A stretch of 64,000 nt of DNA, taken from assembly GCF_901827205.1 (NCBI RefSeq), contig NZ_LR594675.1, positions 2,108,001 through 2,172,000 of the forward strand, read 5' to 3'. This DNA is from Variovorax sp. PBS-H4 (GTDB lineage Bacteria; Pseudomonadota; Gammaproteobacteria; Burkholderiales; Burkholderiaceae_C). Under the pieces are notes generated by a model. That model ran no database searches, was not told the origin of the DNA, and was given only the letters and a program-made list of their open reading frames with translations. The position numbers and the translations under genes were made by a program. Positions 1 to 9,909 of the stretch are shown piece after piece (position 1 is the stretch's first letter; each line of letters starts with the position of its first letter).

Positions 1-813
1 AAGGCCAGCCGGTGGACGCCGGCCAAGGACATCGCCTGGGACTCCTTCGATCCCGGCGCTTCCGAAGCCGCGCGCAATGCCGCACGGCTCGTGTGGAGCC
101 GGCGTGCCTGGCTCGAATACACCGGCCTCGCCGAAACGCCGGCCCTGCTGATCCGCTTCTGCCTGGAGCTGGACCGGGAGTCCGATCCGAAGTATTTCCT
201 GGCCGTGCGCAACACCGAAGAGGCGTGGCATCTCGAATGCTTTCATCGCTACGCGAAGGCACTGGGCGGCTACATCAACGCACCGTCTGACAAGCGCTGG
301 GAAGCGGTGCTCAACCGCACGCTCTACCGCGACGCGCTCGATGCGACGCAATCGCTCGATGGCTATGTCGCCGTGCATTGTGCAATCGAGGACGGGATCG
401 AACTCGCGCTCTACCAGCTCTACGCCGGCAACGCGCGCGAACCGGTGGCGGCGCAGATCCTCGCCAGGGCGGTCGCAGCCAAGGAGCGGCATGCGTCCTT
501 CGGCTGGCTCTATCTCCAGGAGCGCGCGGCGCGAATGGACGATGCCGCCAAGGCGGCGATCGTGTCGCAGATCGAGTCGTGGCTGACGCATGTGGCCTTC
601 GCGGGCTACCAGATCCCGAGTCTCTCGACCGAGATCGATGCGGGTGACTACGAGGCTGCTGCAACGCTCGCGGCCGAGGCGGGCCTCGGCGCGGCCACGC
701 CGGCGCAGGAGCAGCAGACTTTCAGGCAGTGCGTCCAGGATGCGCGCACACGGCTCGCTCAGTGGGGCTTTGCATTGCCGACGGTGCGCCATCCGGTGCT
801 CGGCGAGGTCTGA
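1..813 (+). CDS. Ferritin-like domain protein, 5'-truncated by window edge
   Basis: The frame is open from base 1, so the true start lies upstream. Visible residues include a Trp/Arg-rich start, a helix with EEAWHLECFH, a second acidic helix (EDGIELALYQLY) and a helix with KERHASFGW, the spacing of a ferritin-like four-helix protein. In diiron members the last helix normally carries E-x-x-H (as in DEARH); here the residue three before the His is Lys and a Glu lies only two before, so metal binding is uncertain. The role is unknown. It ends 28 bases before livH on the same strand and probably belongs to the same transcription unit, suggesting involvement in handling the compound the transporter imports. 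Family assignment is by pattern only. Confidence 0.6.
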   Translation, partial: KASRWTPAKDIAWDSFDPGASEAARNAARLVWSRRAWLEYTGLAETPALLIRFCLELDRESDPKYFLAVRNTEEAWHLECFHRYAKALGGYINAPSDKRWEAVLNRTLYRDALDATQSLDGYVAVHCAIEDGIELALYQLYAGNAREPVAAQILARAVAAKERHASFGWLYLQERAARMDDAAKAAIVSQIESWLTHVAFAGYQIPSLSTEIDAGDYEAAATLAAEAGLGAATPAQEQQTFRQCVQDARTRLAQWGFALPTVRHPVLGEV

Positions 814-841
814 CAGGCCGAAGTTCAAGAGAGGACGTTGC

Positions 842-1714
842 ATGAACGAGTCGGTCCAGCTGCTACTCGCCGGCCTCGGCACGGGCAGCATTTATGCGCT
901 GGTCGCGCTGGGCTTCAACATCATCTTCAAGAGCACGGGCGCGCTGAACTTCGCGCAGGGCGAATGGGTGATGCTGGGCGGCATGGTGGCTGCCACGCTC
1001 TATGCAGCCAAGGTGCCGCTGTGGCTGGCGCTGGTCGCCGCAGTGTGCGTCGCGATGCTGGTCGGCGCCGTGTCCGAGCGGCTCATCGTGCGCCGGCTGC
1101 AACGGCCCACGGCCATGTCGATCACCATCGTCACGATCGCGATCGCGATCTGCACCAAGAGCCTGGTCATGCTGCTGCTCGGCAAGAACCCGGCCGGGCT
1201 GCCTTCGTTCTCCAGCGGCGGCGCGGTGCACTTCGCCGGCGCGGTGTTCGAGTCGCAATCGCTGTGGATCATCGGCGTCGCCGCGCTGGTGATGGGCGGC
1301 GCGGGTTGGTTCTTCAACCGCACGGTGCTGGGCAAGTCGATGCGCGCGGCGGCGGCGCAACCCGAGGCTGCGGCGCTGGTGGGCATCAGCCCGCGGCTCA
1401 CGATGTCGCTGTCCTTCGTGCTCGCCGCAGGCATCGGCGCGCTGGCCGGCGTGATCGTCACGCCGCTCACGCTGACGTCCTTCGATCACGGCACGATCCT
1501 CGGCTTCAAGGCTTTCTGCGCTGCGATGCTCGGCGGACTCGGCAGCTTGCCGGGCGCGATGGTCGGCGGACTGGCGCTCGGGCTGGCCGAGAGTTTTGCG
1601 GGCGGCATGCTGTCCTCGCACTTCAAGGACGCGGTGTCCTTCGTGGTGCTGCTGATGGTGCTGGTGCGCTGGCCCAACGGTCTCCTGGGACAAGGACAGG
1701 TCGAGAAGATATGA
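842..1714 (+). CDS. livH: Branched-chain amino-acid type ABC transporter permease (LivH)
   Basis: This is a 290-residue inner-membrane permease of the LivH family. The start ATG at 842 is preceded by a GAGAGGA ribosome-binding sequence. Early residues (GTGSIYALVALGFNIIF, then ALNFAQGEWVMLG) match the LivH N-terminus, and hydrophobic segments continue to a C-terminus with FKAFCAAMLGGLGSLPGAM, the conserved cytoplasmic coupling loop. The stop overlaps the next start (ATGA at 1711-1714), so translation is coupled to livM. With LivM it would form the channel for an amphipathic small molecule. The substrate is not evident, and no periplasmic binding protein is visible in the window, so it is either upstream or elsewhere. 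The hydrolases downstream suggest a carboxylate, amide or ester rather than leucine. Confidence 0.9.
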   Translation: MNESVQLLLAGLGTGSIYALVALGFNIIFKSTGALNFAQGEWVMLGGMVAATLYAAKVPLWLALVAAVCVAMLVGAVSERLIVRRLQRPTAMSITIVTIAIAICTKSLVMLLLGKNPAGLPSFSSGGAVHFAGAVFESQSLWIIGVAALVMGGAGWFFNRTVLGKSMRAAAAQPEAAALVGISPRLTMSLSFVLAAGIGALAGVIVTPLTLTSFDHGTILGFKAFCAAMLGGLGSLPGAMVGGLALGLAESFAGGMLSSHFKDAVSFVVLLMVLVRWPNGLLGQGQVEKI

Positions 1715-2760
1715 CGAGCGTCTCGAACAAGGGCAGGAGCCGGCGCGCGCTGCTCATCGTCTGGCTGCTGGCAATGGCCTGGCCGCTGGTCGCACCCAAC
1801 GACTACGTGCTGAGCCTCGGCGTCTACTTCTTCCTCAACCTGATCCTGATCGCGAGCCTGAACATGATCATGGGCTGGGCCGGGCAGGTGTCGCTCGCGC
1901 ACGCGGCCTTCTACGGGCTCGGCGCCTATGTGAGCGGCGTGCTCAACACCAAGTACGGGATCTCGCCGTGGCTCGGCTCGCTGGCGGCCATTCTCATGGT
2001 GGCGGTGGCCGCGGGCTTCATCGGGCTCACCACGCTGCGTTTGCGGGGGCCGTACCTGTCGATGGGCACCTTGGGCTTCAGCGGCATTCTCTCGGTGCTC
2101 TTCGTCGAACTCGTGCCGCTCACCGGAGGGCCGAACGGCCTGGCGGGCATTGCGCCTTACGCGCTGTTCGGCTGGGAGCTCGACACCCCGGCGCGCTTCT
2201 TCTGGCTCGCATGGGCCGTGTCGGCGGTGCTGATGTGGCTGCTGCTCAACCTGTTCGCCAGCGTGCCGGGGCGCGCATTGCGCGCGATCGCGGGCAGCGA
2301 GATCGGTGCCAACACGCTCGGTGTCGACACCTTCGCGTACAAGGTGGTGGCCTTCAGCCTTTCCGCCGCGATGGCCGGGCTGGCCGGCGCCCTGTATGCG
2401 CACTTCAACCTCTTCGTCTCGCCCGAGACCTTCGGCTTCGCCGCGTCGGTTCTGCTGGTCGTGATGGTCGCGCTGGGTGGCGCAGGGCGCTACTGGGGCC
2501 CTTTCTTCGGCGCGGCGATCTTCACGGTCGTGCCGGAGTTGCTGCGGCAGTTCCAGGATGTCGAACTGCTTGTGTTCGGCATCTGCATGATCTGCGTGCT
2601 GCTGTACTTTCCCGGTGGCATTGCCGGGCTGCCAGGGCATTTGAAGCGACGTGCGAGGCCGCGCGACGCGTTCAACGTCACGAAGACCACCAAGGCCGCG
2701 GCCGCGCCCGCCGGGCCGGGCACCAGCGTGGAGGCCGTCGATGGCACTGCTGGACGTTGA
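1711..2760 (+). CDS. livM: Branched-chain amino-acid type ABC transporter permease (LivM)
   Basis: A 349-residue membrane permease, the partner of LivH. The start ATG overlaps the livH stop by four bases. The segment NMIMGWAGQVSLAHAAFYGLGAY is the hallmark LivM sequence, and GAGRYWGPFFGAA near residue 255 is the conserved coupling region. Several transmembrane helices are evident. The last ~35 residues are hydrophilic, rich in Lys, Ala and Pro, and extend past the usual LivM end. The 3' end overlaps livG by 20 bases. It works with LivH and the ATPases LivG and LivF as one importer. Confidence 0.9.
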   Translation: MTSVSNKGRSRRALLIVWLLAMAWPLVAPNDYVLSLGVYFFLNLILIASLNMIMGWAGQVSLAHAAFYGLGAYVSGVLNTKYGISPWLGSLAAILMVAVAAGFIGLTTLRLRGPYLSMGTLGFSGILSVLFVELVPLTGGPNGLAGIAPYALFGWELDTPARFFWLAWAVSAVLMWLLLNLFASVPGRALRAIAGSEIGANTLGVDTFAYKVVAFSLSAAMAGLAGALYAHFNLFVSPETFGFAASVLLVVMVALGGAGRYWGPFFGAAIFTVVPELLRQFQDVELLVFGICMICVLLYFPGGIAGLPGHLKRRARPRDAFNVTKTTKAAAAPAGPGTSVEAVDGTAGR

Positions 2761-3515
2761 AGGCCTGCGCGTCACCTTCGGCGGGCTGCATGCGGTCGAC
2801 GGCCTCAGCACGTCGGTCCGCGAAGGCTCGATCAAGGGCATCATCGGCCCCAACGGCGCAGGCAAGACGACGCTCTTCAACGCCATCGCCGGCATCCAGC
2901 GCCTGAGCCAGGGCATGATCACGCTCGAAGGCCGGCGCATCGAAACGCTCAAGCCTTTCCAGCGTGCAAAGCTCGGGCTCGCGCGCACCTTCCAGAACCT
3001 GCAGATCTTTCCGGAGCTCAGCCTGATCGAAAACGTGATGATCGGCTGCCACCCGAAGGCGCAGGCCAGCGGCTTCATCGCGTCGATGCTCGGCACACCC
3101 CGCACGCGGGAGGAAGAGCGGCGCATCGAGGCCACGGCCTATGCCAAGCTCGCGCTGCTCGGCATGGCCGACCGCGCGATGTCGCTTGCCGGCAACCTGA
3201 GCTTCGGCGAATCGAAGCTGCTCGAGATCGCGCGCGCCCTGGCCGCCGATCCCAAGGTCCTGATGCTCGACGAGCCCATTGCCGGTGTGCCCGCATCGGA
3301 GCAGGCGCCGATCGCGCGGATGATCCGGCAGGTCAATGCGCAAGGCGTCACGGTGGTGCTTGTCGAACACAACATGCGCATGGTGATGGGGCTGTGCGAC
3401 GAGATCCTCGTGCTGCGCAGCGGGCGCTTCCTGGCCGAAGGAACGCCGGCCGAGATCTCGTCGAATCCGGAAGTCATCGGTGCCTACCTCGGCCAGCCGC
3501 TCGAGGAGACCGTCG

Positions 3516-3523
<8 letters not shown>
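2741..3523 (+). CDS. livG: ABC transporter ATP-binding protein (LivG)
   Basis: A 260-residue ATPase of the LivG type. Walker A is GPNGAGKTT, the signature is LSFGESKLLEIARAL (LSFGE in place of LSGGQ, within LivG variation), and Walker B is VLMLDEPIAG, followed by the H-loop VEHNM. The region LARTFQNLQIFPEL is the Q-loop. The usual post-Walker-B sequence is slightly altered (AGVPASEQ instead of AGLNP-type), a small deviation from the family. The ATG at 2741 lies inside livM and the 3' end overlaps livF by eight bases, so the four transporter genes are tightly coupled. Confidence 0.9.
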
Positions 3524-4218
<695 letters not shown>

Positions 4219-4229
<11 letters not shown>

Positions 4230-5106
4230 CAGCCAACACGTCGTCGAGCTCGTCGAGGCGATGGAGCAGAACTACAGCCTGCGCCGCCGCCACCCCGAGC
4301 GTGAGTCGGTGTATGCCGACTACTCGGCACGCAGCGAGCGCTTCCGCAATGCGACGCCGGGATGGCGGTCACTTTCCTACGCGGCTCCGGAGCGCTGCGC
4401 CATCGACTGGTTTCCTGCCGACGCCGCCAAGGGCGTGCCGAAGGAGGGGACGCCTCTGCTCGTCTTTATTCACGGGGGGTTCTGGCGCGCACTCGATCGC
4501 CGCATCTTCAGCTTTATCGCCGAGGGCTATGTGAAGGCGGGCGTCTCCGTCGCAATGCTGGGCTACGAGCTCGCGCCGGCGGTGAAGCTGGGGCGCATCG
4601 TCGAACAGGTGAGCGATGCGATGCGCTGGCTGAACCGGCGCGCGGGCGAGCTCGGCTTCGATCCACGCCGCGTCACGGTCTCGGGCCATTCGGCCGGCGG
4701 CCACCTCGCGGCGATGCTGAGTGCGACGCCACCTGCCGACCTCGAAGGCCATCCCTTCGTCGCCTCGGTCCCGGTCAGCGGTGTGTTCTCGCTGGCGCCG
4801 CTGCTGCTCACGAGCGTCAACGATGACGTGCGCATGACCCCGCGCGAAGCCCTGCGTCTCAGTCCCGACGGCATGGAGCGCTTTCACGCGCGCGAGTTCA
4901 TCGTCGCGGTGGGTGCCCGTGAGACGGATGGGTTCATCGGACAGAGCCGCAGCTTCAGCACCTGGGCGGAACGCGTGGGCACGCCGTCCAGGCTGGTGAT
5001 CGTGCCGAACCGCACGCACTTCGATGTGCTCGAAGACCTGGCGCGCCCGGAACTGCCGCTGTTCCAGCAGGTGTTCGAAGCCTTGTTGCGTTTGCCCGCG
5101 GGCTGA
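4219..5106 (+). CDS. Alpha/beta hydrolase, kynurenine-formamidase-like
   Basis: A 295-residue cytoplasmic hydrolase. The oxyanion motif HGGFW is at residues 85-89, the nucleophile Ser158 sits in GHSAGGHL, and a His in NRTHFD near residue 272 is the likely third triad member. HGG-[FY]-W with GHSAGGHL is typical of the AFMID/kynurenine-formamidase-like group, whose members cleave small amides and esters. I chose TTG at 4219 because AAGGAAG lies six bases upstream and the reading begins within livF. An ATG at 4261 is the alternative. Coupling to a LivHMGF importer suggests it acts on the imported compound. The exact substrate is unknown. Confidence 0.75.
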
Positions 5107-5114
5107 CCGTCGTC

Positions 5115-6092
5115 ATGACACCGGGCCCGGGCCAGCCTGGCGAAAGCCGCTATCCCCGCGACTTCGATCCGGCGATGGCAGCGATCCTCGAAACCCAGCG
5201 TGCGCACGCGCTGCGCGAAGGCCCCGCGCCCGATCGCTACACGCTGCCCTTCGCCGACGCGCGGGCGTTGCTGATCGAGGAGCGTCGCCGCAGCCACACC
5301 GGCTTGCCGGCGATGCATGAGATCGTCGAAGAATCGTTGCGGGTCGAGGGTCGAACGGTCGGCCTGCGCTGGTACCGACCGACGGCACGGGCCGATGCAT
5401 CGCTCATCGTCTACCTGCATGGGGGCGGCTGGTGCGTGGGCTCCAACGATACGCATGACACGGTGCTGCGCCATCTCGCCGCGGCATCGGGCATGCCGGT
5501 GTGCGGCGTCGAGTATTCGCTTGCGCCCGAGCATCCGTTTCCGGCAGCGACCCGGGATGTCCGGGCTGTCGTGGACCTGATGCTGATGGAGATTCGGCGC
5601 CGCGGCGGCCGTCTGGTGCTGGCGGGCGACTCGGCCGGTGCCAACCTCGCGCTGGTGGAGGCCATGCGCCGGCGCGACGACGGGGCCTCGCGAGACCTTG
5701 CAGCGCTGCTTCTTTTCTACGGCGTCTATGCGCCGATGCGCGAGGGCGGCTCGGTCGCTGCCTATGGTGGTGGCGAGTTCGGACTCAGCGCGAGGGCGCA
5801 GCAGCGCTATGTCGAAGCCTATGTCTCGAAGGGGATGAACCCTCACGATCCGCGCATCCATCCGCTGCTTGGGCGTCTCGATGGGCTGCCATCGACCTGG
5901 CTGCTGGCGGCGGGGCTGGACATGCTGCTGGACGATTCCATCGACCTGCATCGCGCGTTGCGCGCAGCGCGGGTGGAAGCCGAACTCCGGTTGTGCCCCG
6001 GTGTGCCCCACGGCTTCCTGAACCACGCGAACACGTTGCCTGCGGCCCGCCACTGCCTGGTGGAGGCAAGCCGCTTCGCCGCCGCAGCGTAG
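5115..6092 (+). CDS. Alpha/beta hydrolase, hormone-sensitive-lipase family
   Basis: A 325-residue esterase-type protein. HGGGW at residues 102-106 is the HSL-family oxyanion motif, and the nucleophile Ser173 lies in GDSAGANLA. LDMLLDD near residue 277 supplies the acid and PHGF near 307 the His. Nothing indicates export. It starts eight bases after the preceding hydrolase and is the last gene of the transporter operon; its stop is three bases from the convergent LysR gene. Two hydrolases behind one importer imply stepwise opening of an ester- or amide-containing substrate, which is inference. Confidence 0.8.
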   Translation: MTPGPGQPGESRYPRDFDPAMAAILETQRAHALREGPAPDRYTLPFADARALLIEERRRSHTGLPAMHEIVEESLRVEGRTVGLRWYRPTARADASLIVYLHGGGWCVGSNDTHDTVLRHLAAASGMPVCGVEYSLAPEHPFPAATRDVRAVVDLMLMEIRRRGGRLVLAGDSAGANLALVEAMRRRDDGASRDLAALLLFYGVYAPMREGGSVAAYGGGEFGLSARAQQRYVEAYVSKGMNPHDPRIHPLLGRLDGLPSTWLLAAGLDMLLDDSIDLHRALRAARVEAELRLCPGVPHGFLNHANTLPAARHCLVEASRFAAAA

Positions 6093-6095
6093 AAG

Positions 6096-7034
6096 CTAAC
6101 GCGAGCCGATCGCGCGGACGCCCACCACGCCGCGTCCGCTCGGCCGGCGCTGCGAGGCGAACACCTCGAAGAGGAAATCGGTGAAGGCCTTGACCTTGGC
6201 CGAGCCGACGCGCGACTTGGCCATGACCACGTAGAAGGTCTTCACTGCGGTGTCCCACTCGGGATAGGCCTGGACCAGCGTGCCGTCGGCGAGTTGCCGG
6301 TTCACGAACACGTCGAGCACGCAGGTCACCCCGACGCCGCGCTCCGCCGCGATGAGGAGCGCGTCGCTGCTGTTGTAGTGGAGCGGGCCATCGGGACGGA
6401 TCTCGAGCTCCTCGTCGCCTTTCTTCAGCGGCCACGGGTTCACGAAGCGCCGTTCCTCCGGCAGGATGCCGATGCACTTGCGGCGATCCAGGTCGCCGGG
6501 ATGCGCGGGCAGGCTTGCCACCAGTTCGGGTGCGCAGCACACGACATAGTGGCCTTCATAGATGGGCCGCGCGATCAGGTCGGCGTCTTCGACCTGATCC
6601 ATGCGGATCGCCAGGTCGATGCCGCGCTCGATCACGTGGTGCCGCTGGTTGGTGAGGGTGAGCGCCGTGGAGATCTCGGGGTAACGCTTGGCGAACTCGG
6701 GCAGGGCCGGGCACAGGAGCGCGTGGCCGAGCGAGATCGGCATCTCGACGTGCAGCCGGCCGCGCAACTGCCCGACCTGGCTGCGGATCTCGTCTTCGGT
6801 GCGCGAGACGGATTCGAGCAGTTCGCGCGCGCGCAGCAGGAAGGTCTGGCCTTCCTCCGTCAGCCGCAGCCGGCGGGTGTCGCGATTGATGAGGGTCACG
6901 TCGAGGTGGCGCTCGAGATTGCGCACGCACGTCGTCACGGTCGCGTTCGCGAGGTCCAGCGATTCGGCGGCTCGCGAGAAGCTGCCGCATTCGGCCACGC
7001 GAACGAAGACCTCCATGCCCCAAAGCCTGTCGAT
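6096..7034 (-). CDS. LysR-family transcriptional regulator with probable ATC start
   Basis: A LysR activator/repressor with an N-terminal winged HTH (FVRVAECGSFSRAAESL, then NATVTTCVRNLERHL) and a C-terminal effector-binding domain. The first ATG in frame is at 7016 (306 residues) but has no ribosome-binding sequence. Eighteen bases upstream, an ATC at 7032-7034 gives xDRLWGMEVFVRV, which aligns with MDRLLAMEMFVRV of the LysR at 48044, and AGGAGA (7040-7045) sits five bases before that ATC. I therefore give the ATC start (312 residues); the conventional start is 7016. It lies convergent to the transporter-hydrolase operon and downstream of etfA, and is a candidate regulator of either. Confidence 0.8.
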   Translation of the reverse strand: MDRLWGMEVFVRVAECGSFSRAAESLDLANATVTTCVRNLERHLDVTLINRDTRRLRLTEEGQTFLLRARELLESVSRTEDEIRSQVGQLRGRLHVEMPISLGHALLCPALPEFAKRYPEISTALTLTNQRHHVIERGIDLAIRMDQVEDADLIARPIYEGHYVVCCAPELVASLPAHPGDLDRRKCIGILPEERRFVNPWPLKKGDEELEIRPDGPLHYNSSDALLIAAERGVGVTCVLDVFVNRQLADGTLVQAYPEWDTAVKTFYVVMAKSRVGSAKVKAFTDFLFEVFASQRRPSGRGVVGVRAIGSR

Positions 7035-7106
7035 GTCTGTCTCCTGGTAGATGTCGGACGGTGCAAATTCTAGATCGGTTGGACCATTCCATTCCCGGTC
7101 GTGTGC

Positions 7107-8054
7107 TCACACGGGCGCGCGGCTGCGTTCCAGTTCGAGCGCGAGCAGGGGGAGGATGTCGTGCCAGTCGCCTTCCACCGCGACGTCGCAGCGCGAGAAG
7201 ATGTCCGCGTCGCGATCCTTGTTGAGCGCCACGATGCGCGTGGCGGGCGAGATGCCGGCCATGTGCTGAGGGGTGCCGGAGATGGCCACCGCAAAGTAGA
7301 TCCTGGGCGCGACGAACTTGCCCGACTGGCCGACCTGATGGGCCACCGGCACCCACCCCGCATCGACCGCGGGCAGGCTTCCGCCGAGGCCGGCGCCCAG
7401 TGCGGCGGCGATGCGCCCCAGCCACTCGAAGCCTTCCGGCCCGGCGATGCCGCGCCCGCCCGCGACCACCAGGCTCGCGCCCTCCACGCGCGGGCGCCCG
7501 TTGTCTGCCGCCTGCGCTTCGACGGGATAAGGCGGCGGCTCGTGCAGGGCCACCTGCGTCACGGTGGTGTGTGCGGCTGTGCCCTTGCCTTCGCCCTGCG
7601 GCCGGAGCGTGGCGCAGGTGACCGGCGCTGCGCTGCGCAGCATCAGTTCAACCCGCCCGCCAAACGCGGCGCGCCTGGCCGTGACTGCGCCATCGGCGAC
7701 GGCCAACGCGGTGCAGCGGCCGAGGCTGACGCCGTCGAGTCGACCGGCGACGAGCGCGGCGATCGTCTCGCCTTCGGTGCCGGCCGGCAGGAGCACGAGC
7801 TGCCTGCGCCCGCAGTCGCGCAGCCGGTCCGCCAGGTGCCCTGCGATGGCCGCGGGATGCGTGGCGCCGATGTAGTCCAGCACCACGGGCGCTGCCGGCG
7901 TGCCCAGCGCCAAGGCCTCCCCGACGAGACGCTCGCGCTCCTCGCGCCCGGTCTCCCATGGATGCAGCACGACGGTGACCTGCAAGCTGCTCGCCGGGGC
8001 ACCTCCGACTGGGTCCATGATGCCCATCGCCTCCGCGGCGTCCGTCCCGCTCAT
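7107..8054 (-). CDS. etfA: Electron transfer flavoprotein alpha subunit
   Basis: A 315-residue FAD-binding ETF alpha subunit. The C-terminal FAD domain shows VVAGGRGIAG, then DAGWVPVAHQVGQSGKFVAP and AVAISGTPQHMAG, the family's FAD contacts. The N-terminal domain is less conserved than in housekeeping EtfA. The start ATG at 8054 overlaps the etfB stop (ATGA), so the two subunits are coupled; longer frames upstream exist but would run into etfB. The role is to accept electrons from an acyl-CoA- or amine-type dehydrogenase and pass them to ETF:quinone oxidoreductase. No partner dehydrogenase is in the window, so the substrate pathway cannot be named. Confidence 0.88.
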   Translation of the reverse strand: MSGTDAAEAMGIMDPVGGAPASSLQVTVVLHPWETGREERERLVGEALALGTPAAPVVLDYIGATHPAAIAGHLADRLRDCGRRQLVLLPAGTEGETIAALVAGRLDGVSLGRCTALAVADGAVTARRAAFGGRVELMLRSAAPVTCATLRPQGEGKGTAAHTTVTQVALHEPPPYPVEAQAADNGRPRVEGASLVVAGGRGIAGPEGFEWLGRIAAALGAGLGGSLPAVDAGWVPVAHQVGQSGKFVAPRIYFAVAISGTPQHMAGISPATRIVALNKDRDADIFSRCDVAVEGDWHDILPLLALELERSRAPV

Positions 8055-8824
8055 GAGGCCACCGCCCCCATCAGCACCTGTGCCAGCGCACGCGCCTTCT
8101 GTTCGGGGGAGCCTTCCAGCCATTCGCATTCCGTGTGGCGGACCGGCGCCTGTGCCGGCCCCACCGCATCCAGCCGCAGCGCGCCTTCCGACGCGGGCGA
8201 TGCCGCATGCAGGACCTCGAAGACAGCCTTCTTGGACAGCATGACGTTTTTCATCAGCGGGTGGCGCAGCCGGTTGCCGGGGTCGTTCGTCGCGCTGAGC
8301 AGCATGGGTGCGGCAAGCTGCACGCGTTCCAGGCCGCCCGCGCCCTGGCGCAGCGCGGCGAAGCCTTCTCCTTGCCTGCGGATGTTCAGGGCCAGCGGGA
8401 CGTAGGTCATGCCGACCGCAAGCGAGAGTGCGGCGGGCACCGAGCCGTCGTCGTAATCGCCGAATTCCCGGCCGACCAGCACGAGCGATGCCATGGGCGC
8501 GCGTTCGCGCAGCGCCTGCGACAACGCGCCGGCGACCGCCGCGCCGTCCCAGCGCGCCAGTGCGTCGAGGTCGACGCGGCAGACGGCGTCCGGCCGCCAG
8601 CCCGCGACGCGCCGCGTCAAGGCATCGTCAGCGGCGACCAGCGCCGTGATGCGGATGTCCGGGTTCGCGTCGCGCAAGGCGAGTGCGAGTTCCAGCGCCG
8701 CCTCGTCGAAGGGGCTGAGCGCTGCGTACCGGGAGGCGTGGATTTGCAGCGATGCGACCGAGAGCGCCTGGGGCAGGGGCCACTTGGGGTCGGCAACGCC
8801 GCTGATGAGTACGGCAAGGTCCAT
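8051..8824 (-). CDS. etfB: Electron transfer flavoprotein beta subunit
   Basis: A 257-residue ETF beta subunit, divergent from the housekeeping type. LSPFDEAALELALALRD matches the canonical beta-subunit N-region and GREFGDYDDGSVPAALSLAVGM stands where the nucleotide-binding D-D-x-S/T-x-Q region occurs. ATG at 8824 is chosen; an in-frame ATG at 8848 would add eight residues, and neither has a clear ribosome-binding site. It is the first gene of an etfB-etfA pair transcribed away from the thioredoxin-reductase gene at 8952. Its divergence suggests an ETF dedicated to one catabolic route rather than to fatty-acid oxidation. Confidence 0.82.
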   Translation of the reverse strand: MDLAVLISGVADPKWPLPQALSVASLQIHASRYAALSPFDEAALELALALRDANPDIRITALVAADDALTRRVAGWRPDAVCRVDLDALARWDGAAVAGALSQALRERAPMASLVLVGREFGDYDDGSVPAALSLAVGMTYVPLALNIRRQGEGFAALRQGAGGLERVQLAAPMLLSATNDPGNRLRHPLMKNVMLSKKAVFEVLHAASPASEGALRLDAVGPAQAPVRHTECEWLEGSPEQKARALAQVLMGAVAS

Positions 8825-8951
8825 GAAGGGACTTTGCGCCGCCGGCATCGGGCCGCCAACGCCCGTCGCGCGAAAACTGACTTCGCAAAACTTCGCCGAA
8901 GCGCCGGGCCGTCGCTCGGAGAATCGCCTCTAGTTCCACCCACGCCCGACC

Positions 8952-9893
8952 ATGCACGCCAAAGTCCTGATCCTCGGCTCCGGCCCCGCCGGCTATACCG
9001 CAGCGGTGTATGCCGCGCGCGCCAACCTTCAACCGCTTCTGGTGACCGGCATGGCCCAGGGCGGCCAGCTCATGACGACCACCGAGGTCGACAACTGGCC
9101 CGCCGATGTCCATGGCGTGCAGGGGCCCGAGCTGATGCAGCGCTTTTTCGAGCATGCGGAACGCTTCAAGACCCGCATCGGGTTCGATCACATCCACAGG
9201 GTGGATCTCGGCAGCCGGCCCTTCGTGCTGCAGGGCGACAGCGGCCGGTACACCTGCGATGCGTTGATCGTCGCCACCGGGGCTTCGGCCAAATACCTCG
9301 GCCTTCCATCGGAGCAGGCCTTCATGGGCCGGGGCGTCTCGGGCTGCGCGACCTGCGACGGATTTTTCTACCGCGACCGGGTCACCTGCGTGGTCGGCGG
9401 CGGGAACACGGCGGTGGAGGAAGCGCTCTACCTGTCGAACATCGCGAGCAAGGTGTACCTGGTGCATCGCCGGGACAGGTTCAAGGCCGAGCCGATCCTG
9501 GTGGACAAGCTGATGGAGAAAGTGGCGGCCGGGACCATCGAGCTCAAGCTCTTCAAGACCCTGGCCGAAGTGACGGGCGACGCGCAGGGCGTGAGCGGTG
9601 TGCGCCTTAAGGACGAGCGAACCGGCGAGACCGAGGCGCTGAGCCTGCACGGCTGCTTCATCGCCATCGGCCACCATCCCAACACGGACATCTTCCAGGG
9701 GCAGCTGGAGATGAAGGACGGCTACCTGGTCACCCGCTCGGGTCTGCAAGGCCTGGCGACGATGACCAGCGTGCCGGGCGTGTTCGCCGCGGGCGACGTG
9801 CAGGACCACGTGTACAGGCAGGCCATCACCAGTGCGGGTACGGGCTGCATGGCGGCGCTGGATGCGCAGCGTTTTCTCGAGCAGCAGGGGTGA
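8952..9893 (+). CDS. trxB: Thioredoxin reductase (TrxB-type)
   Basis: A 313-residue cytoplasmic flavoenzyme that transfers electrons from NADPH to thioredoxin. The FAD dinucleotide motif GSGPAG is at residues 9-14, the redox-active pair Cys132/Cys135 sits in GCATCDGFFY, the NADPH motif is VVGGGNTAVEEALYL, and the C-terminal FAD motif FAAGDVQDHVYRQA is intact. The length is normal for low-molecular-weight TrxB. The gene stands alone, divergent from etfB across 127 bases. A paralogue elsewhere in the genome cannot be excluded. Confidence 0.9.
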   Translation: MHAKVLILGSGPAGYTAAVYAARANLQPLLVTGMAQGGQLMTTTEVDNWPADVHGVQGPELMQRFFEHAERFKTRIGFDHIHRVDLGSRPFVLQGDSGRYTCDALIVATGASAKYLGLPSEQAFMGRGVSGCATCDGFFYRDRVTCVVGGGNTAVEEALYLSNIASKVYLVHRRDRFKAEPILVDKLMEKVAAGTIELKLFKTLAEVTGDAQGVSGVRLKDERTGETEALSLHGCFIAIGHHPNTDIFQGQLEMKDGYLVTRSGLQGLATMTSVPGVFAAGDVQDHVYRQAITSAGTGCMAALDAQRFLEQQG

Positions 9894-9909
9894 CCCTGCG
9901 GGGGGGGGC

